From NCBI GenBank assembly GCA_030639555.1, contig DAOWCM010000146.1, positions 1 to 5,730 of the forward strand: DNA of 5,730 nt, in the 5' to 3' direction. Under the pieces are notes generated by a model. That model was given only the letters and a program-made list of their open reading frames with translations, was not told where the DNA came from and made no database searches. Made by a program: the position numbers and the translations under genes. The DNA is from Candidatus Eiseniibacteriota bacterium (GTDB taxonomy: Bacteria; Joyebacterota; Joyebacteria; Joyebacterales; Joyebacteraceae). Below are positions 4,135-5,730 of the stretch, piece by piece; positions within the stretch are counted from its first letter, which is position 1, and each line of letters opens with the position of its first letter.

Positions 4135-4526
4135 TGGAGCATCCCCTCATCGTTGTCAGGAAGTCGAAGTTCGTGCTCGAACTCACCACGCCGGCCGGGA
4201 CGCGCATCTTCCCGGTGGGCATAGGTTCGAACCCTGACGGCGGGGACAAGGAGAGGGAAGGCGACTGCAGGACCCCAGAGGGCGAGTTCCGGGTCGTGTC
4301 CATCGAGGACTCGAGCGAGTGGGAGCACGAGGGAGAGCGGGCCTACGGTCCGCTCTTCCTGCGTCTCGACTGCCCGTCCTGGGACGGGATCGGCATACAC
4401 GGTACGAACGAGCCGGAGCTCGTCGGGACGAGATCGAGCAGGGGCTGCATCCGCATGAGGAACGATGATCTCCTGACGGTGGCCGGCGAGGTGACCGTTG
4501 GCACCCGGGTCAGGATAGTCCGGTGA
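4134..4526 (+). CDS. YkuD-fold L,D-transpeptidase-like protein without signal peptide
   Basis: This 130-residue protein is little more than the catalytic YkuD domain. The signature is clear: H89-G-T-N, then S102-R-G-C105-I-R107-M, giving the His/Cys/Arg active site. The TPxGxF element (T47-P-E-G-E-F52) and the substrate-loop region YGPLFLRLD (71-79) are also present. Family members link meso-diaminopimelate residues in peptidoglycan or attach lipoproteins to it, outside the cytoplasm. Here there is no signal peptide or membrane segment. A TAG in the same frame at 4122-4124 rules out an upstream start, so the ATG at 4134 is the only sensible one. No good Shine-Dalgarno precedes it. The ATG overlaps the TAA of the extended upstream frame (TAATG, 4132-4136), suggesting translational coupling. 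Function in the cytoplasm, non-classical export, or an unusual substrate are open. Fold confidence is high; substrate is unknown. Confidence 0.85.
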   Translation: MEHPLIVVRKSKFVLELTTPAGTRIFPVGIGSNPDGGDKEREGDCRTPEGEFRVVSIEDSSEWEHEGERAYGPLFLRLDCPSWDGIGIHGTNEPELVGTRSSRGCIRMRNDDLLTVAGEVTVGTRVRIVR

Positions 4527-4573
4527 GCGGCCGGCCGGGAGACCGGCGGCGGTTCCCGGGGAGGGGAATTCTG

Positions 4574-4602
4574 TTGACATGCCCGATGCCCGAGAGTAGA
4601 TT
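4574..4602 (+). promoter_or_regulatory. Promoter for the deoxynucleoside kinase gene
   Basis: A perfect TTGACA (4574-4579) with a 17-bp spacer precedes TAGATT (4597-4602), four of six matches to TATAAT. Start near 4609 gives a leader of about 57 nt. It lies 47 nt after the transpeptidase gene, so the kinase is probably uncoupled from the thioredoxin cluster. No convincing intrinsic terminator separates them: the GC-rich hairpin at about 4530-4547 has no T-tract. Confidence 0.7.
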
Positions 4603-4665
4603 CAGCGTGCCTCAGGCGGGCGTTTCTCCTGCCGGCATCTCTTCACAGATTCTCGGGAGCTTATC

Positions 4666-5340
4666 ATGCGACCCGGTAAGTTCGTGGCCGTCGCTGGAAA
4701 CATTGGCGTGGGCAAGACACACCTCACCACGCTTCTCGCGAACCACCTGGGGTGGCGCGCGTACTACGAGCCCGTCATCGACAATCCGTACCTCGACGAC
4801 TTCTACGCGAACATGGAGCGCTGGTCGTTCCACCTTCAGGTCTTCTTCCTCTCGAAGCGCTTCGAGATCCACAGGGAGATGATAAGTTCGGACGAGCCGT
4901 GCATTCAGGACAGGACCATATACGAGGACAAGGAGATATTCGCTCACACGCTCCACGGCCAGGGGTTCATGTCGGACCGGGACTACGAGAACTACACGGC
5001 CCTGTTCGACGCGATGACGAGCTTCCTGCGCACTCCGGATCTCGTGGTATATCTGCGCGCCAGCGTCGACACGCTGCAGGAGCGCATCAGGTGCCGCGGG
5101 CGCGACTGCGAGAGGGAGATATCGGGCGAGTACCTCGAGGCGCTGAACCTGGCGTACGAGGACTGGTGCGCTCGGGCAGCCCGTATCACGGAAGTGCTGA
5201 CCGTAGACACGGAGGGCCTCGACCTGGTGCAGGACGAGGAGGCCGTGGAACGCGTCCTCACGAAGGTCGTGGGGCGCCTCGGCCTGACCGCCCGGGAGGA
5301 CCAGCCGGTCGGAGTCGGCCTGGAGCTCGCGAGCATGTAG
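4666..5340 (+). CDS. Deoxynucleoside kinase (dGK/dAK-like)
   Basis: This cytoplasmic salvage enzyme transfers a phosphate from a nucleoside triphosphate to the 5' hydroxyl of a deoxynucleoside. The 224 residues fit the family. The P-loop is G11-N-I-G-V-G-K17-T18. E35 in YYEPV matches the catalytic glutamate of the Drosophila dNK group. Q58 in HLQVFFLSKR corresponds to the base-contacting glutamine. D82-R83-T-IYED is the DRS motif, and the LID is arginine-rich, R140-x-R142-x-R144-x-R146, followed by E149 and a YLEALNLAYEDW helix. The DRTIYEDKEIFA and GREREIS-like features resemble bacterial dGuo/dAdo kinases more than thymidine kinase, but nucleoside specificity cannot be fixed by eye. GGGAG (4655-4659) lies six bases before the ATG. 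The C-terminal tail after about residue 210 has no recognisable motif. Confidence 0.93.
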   Translation: MRPGKFVAVAGNIGVGKTHLTTLLANHLGWRAYYEPVIDNPYLDDFYANMERWSFHLQVFFLSKRFEIHREMISSDEPCIQDRTIYEDKEIFAHTLHGQGFMSDRDYENYTALFDAMTSFLRTPDLVVYLRASVDTLQERIRCRGRDCEREISGEYLEALNLAYEDWCARAARITEVLTVDTEGLDLVQDEEAVERVLTKVVGRLGLTAREDQPVGVGLELASM

Positions 5341-5356
5341 CGTCCACTGCGGGGCC

Positions 5357-5375
5357 GGCGTTTCCCCGAAGCGCC
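5357..5375 (+). terminator. Hairpin after the kinase gene, possible weak terminator
   Basis: GGCGTTTC (5357-5364) and GAAGCGCC (5368-5375) form an 8-bp stem with one T-G wobble and a CCC loop, 16 nt after the kinase stop. No T-tract follows, only GTTTAT some 15 nt later, so classical intrinsic termination is doubtful. It may protect the 3' end. Confidence 0.35.
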
Positions 5376-5427
5376 CACCGGAGCCTCGTTTATCCCCGAT
5401 CGCACGTGAGCCGAATGAGAGCGGCAT

Positions 5428-5445
5428 CCGAGCGTCAAAGCTCGG
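5428..5445 (+). repeat. Short inverted repeat in the gap before the last gene
   Basis: CCGAGC (5428-5433) and GCTCGG (5440-5445) form a perfect 6-bp stem around a GTCAAA loop. It is one of three hairpins in the 214-base gap between the kinase and the last gene. No function can be assigned. Confidence 0.35.
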
Positions 5446-5463
5446 GGCGGCTGCGTTTCTGTG

Positions 5464-5492
5464 CCCGGAGCAGTGTGAGGGTGCGCTCCGGG
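5464..5492 (+). terminator. Strong hairpin just upstream of the last promoter, likely terminator
   Basis: CCCGGAGC (5464-5471) and GCTCCGGG (5485-5492) form a perfect 8-bp GC-rich stem with a 13-nt loop, followed by TGATTTCTT, a moderately T-rich tail. It ends seven bases before the -35 box at 5500, so it could insulate the next promoter from kinase read-through. The interrupted T-tract makes termination efficiency uncertain. Confidence 0.5.
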
Positions 5493-5499
5493 TGATTTC

Positions 5500-5528
5500 T
5501 TGACCTATAGTCTGTATGATGGTATAAT
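5500..5528 (+). promoter_or_regulatory. Strong promoter of the exported thioredoxin-fold gene
   Basis: TTGACC (5500-5505, five of six) with a 17-bp AT-rich spacer precedes a perfect TATAAT (5523-5528). Start near 5535 leaves only about 20 nt before the ATG at 5555. With arsR's promoter this is one of the two closest to consensus in the window. Confidence 0.8.
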
Positions 5529-5554
5529 GAGGCAGGAATGAGAATGGGGGTTCT

Positions 5555-5730
5555 ATGACTCACAGGAGACTGGCGGGGCTGGCCTTGTTGCTGGCCGCGC
5601 TCCTCGTGTTGACGGGGACAAGCGTATCTGTGGGTGCCGACAAGAAGGCGCCCGAGTTCACCCTTCCGAATCTCGATGGCGATGACGTCACGTTATCTGA
5701 ACTGCTCGAGGACGGACCGGTGATCGTGGA
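5555..5730 (+). CDS. Exported TlpA/AhpC-TSA-like thioredoxin-fold protein, N-terminal 58 residues (runs off window)
   Basis: The reading frame from the ATG at 5555 is open to the right edge. GGGGGT (5546-5551) supplies a close ribosome site; an ATG at 5539 stops after six codons. Residues 1-28 are a Sec signal peptide: H3-R4-R5, a long Leu/Ala core (6-19), and a V-G-A28 cleavage site. No cysteine is present there, so it is not a lipoprotein. Directly after it comes K31-A-P-E-F-T-L-P-N-L-D-G-D-D-V-T-L-S-E-L, then PVIVD, the standard opening of the Redoxin/AhpC-TSA domain and close in pattern to residues 63-88 of the tlpA-like lipoprotein at 3313. The CxxC centre would lie just past the window end, so redox activity cannot be confirmed. 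Confidence 0.85.
   Translation, partial: MTHRRLAGLALLLAALLVLTGTSVSVGADKKAPEFTLPNLDGDDVTLSELLEDGPVIV

Noticed and set aside
4214..4232. tRNA T-arm-like string (GGTTCGAACCC)
   Set aside because: It lies inside the transpeptidase gene, coding for residues 31-34, and no acceptor stem, anticodon arm or CCA end surrounds it.
3964..4526. Small membrane span as the lost N-terminal anchor of the transpeptidase, split by a frameshift
   Set aside because: The transpeptidase frame has a stop at 4122-4124, so a shift would have to occur after it, and the TGA at 4057 would still need read-through. A single sequencing error cannot join them.
4530..4547. Hairpin GCCGG/CCGGC after the transpeptidase gene as a terminator
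   Set aside because: The stem is only 5 bp with no following T-tract, and it is expected from the base composition here.
4612..5427. A 271-residue minus-strand frame opposite the kinase
   Set aside because: It is a shadow of the GC-rich kinase gene; the plus-strand product has all kinase motifs.

Overview
The window is GC-rich bacterial DNA with compact, mostly monocistronic or short-operon layout and easily read sigma-70-type promoters (TTGACA with 17-18 bp spacers). Two lipoproteins with clear lipoboxes, a periplasmic-type TlpA-like protein, a YkuD-type transpeptidase and a DUF2914 protein suggest a diderm (Gram-negative-type) bacterium. The mix of gene content, base composition and unfamiliar small proteins fits an uncultured lineage (perhaps within the FCB assemblage), but nothing here fixes the phylum, so this is only a guess.

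Layout. Positions 1-973 on the minus strand hold the first 324 codons of glutamyl-tRNA synthetase (gltX), which runs off the left edge. Its promoter and a short leader with a terminator-like hairpin lie at 974-1055. A divergent promoter (1084-1113) drives an unrecognised protein with four predicted membrane segments, ending at 1678. The TGA stop of that gene lies inside the -35 box of the next promoter (1675-1704), which drives a DUF2914 lipoprotein (1809-2483) after a strongly structured leader.

The centre (2538-4526) is a five-gene, one-strand cluster behind a near-consensus promoter. The promoter's -10 box is bracketed by a 9-bp inverted repeat, a likely operator for the first gene, an ArsR-family repressor. 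Next come classical thioredoxin (WCGPC), a TlpA/ResA-like thioredoxin lipoprotein (WCPPC), a very small single-span membrane protein, and an L,D-transpeptidase-fold protein without a signal peptide. The small protein is the most interesting item. Its frame meets TGA after 31 codons, just past the membrane span. It then stays open for 24 more codons, giving a U-x4-C arrangement if TGA is read as selenocysteine, and ends with a TAA that overlaps the ATG of the transpeptidase gene (TAATG). A 10-bp hairpin starts 17 nt after the TGA, in the region where a bacterial SECIS element would lie. I propose a small membrane selenoprotein acting with the two thioredoxin-fold proteins under ArsR-type redox or metal control. 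This is inference and needs homologue comparison.

The right part holds a deoxynucleoside kinase with its own promoter (4574-5340), a 214-base gap with three hairpins and a strong promoter, and the first 58 codons of another exported thioredoxin-fold (TlpA/AhpC-TSA-like) protein that runs off the right edge. There is no gene-free stretch above 300 bases. I see no tRNA, rRNA, CRISPR array, insertion sequence or transposase.
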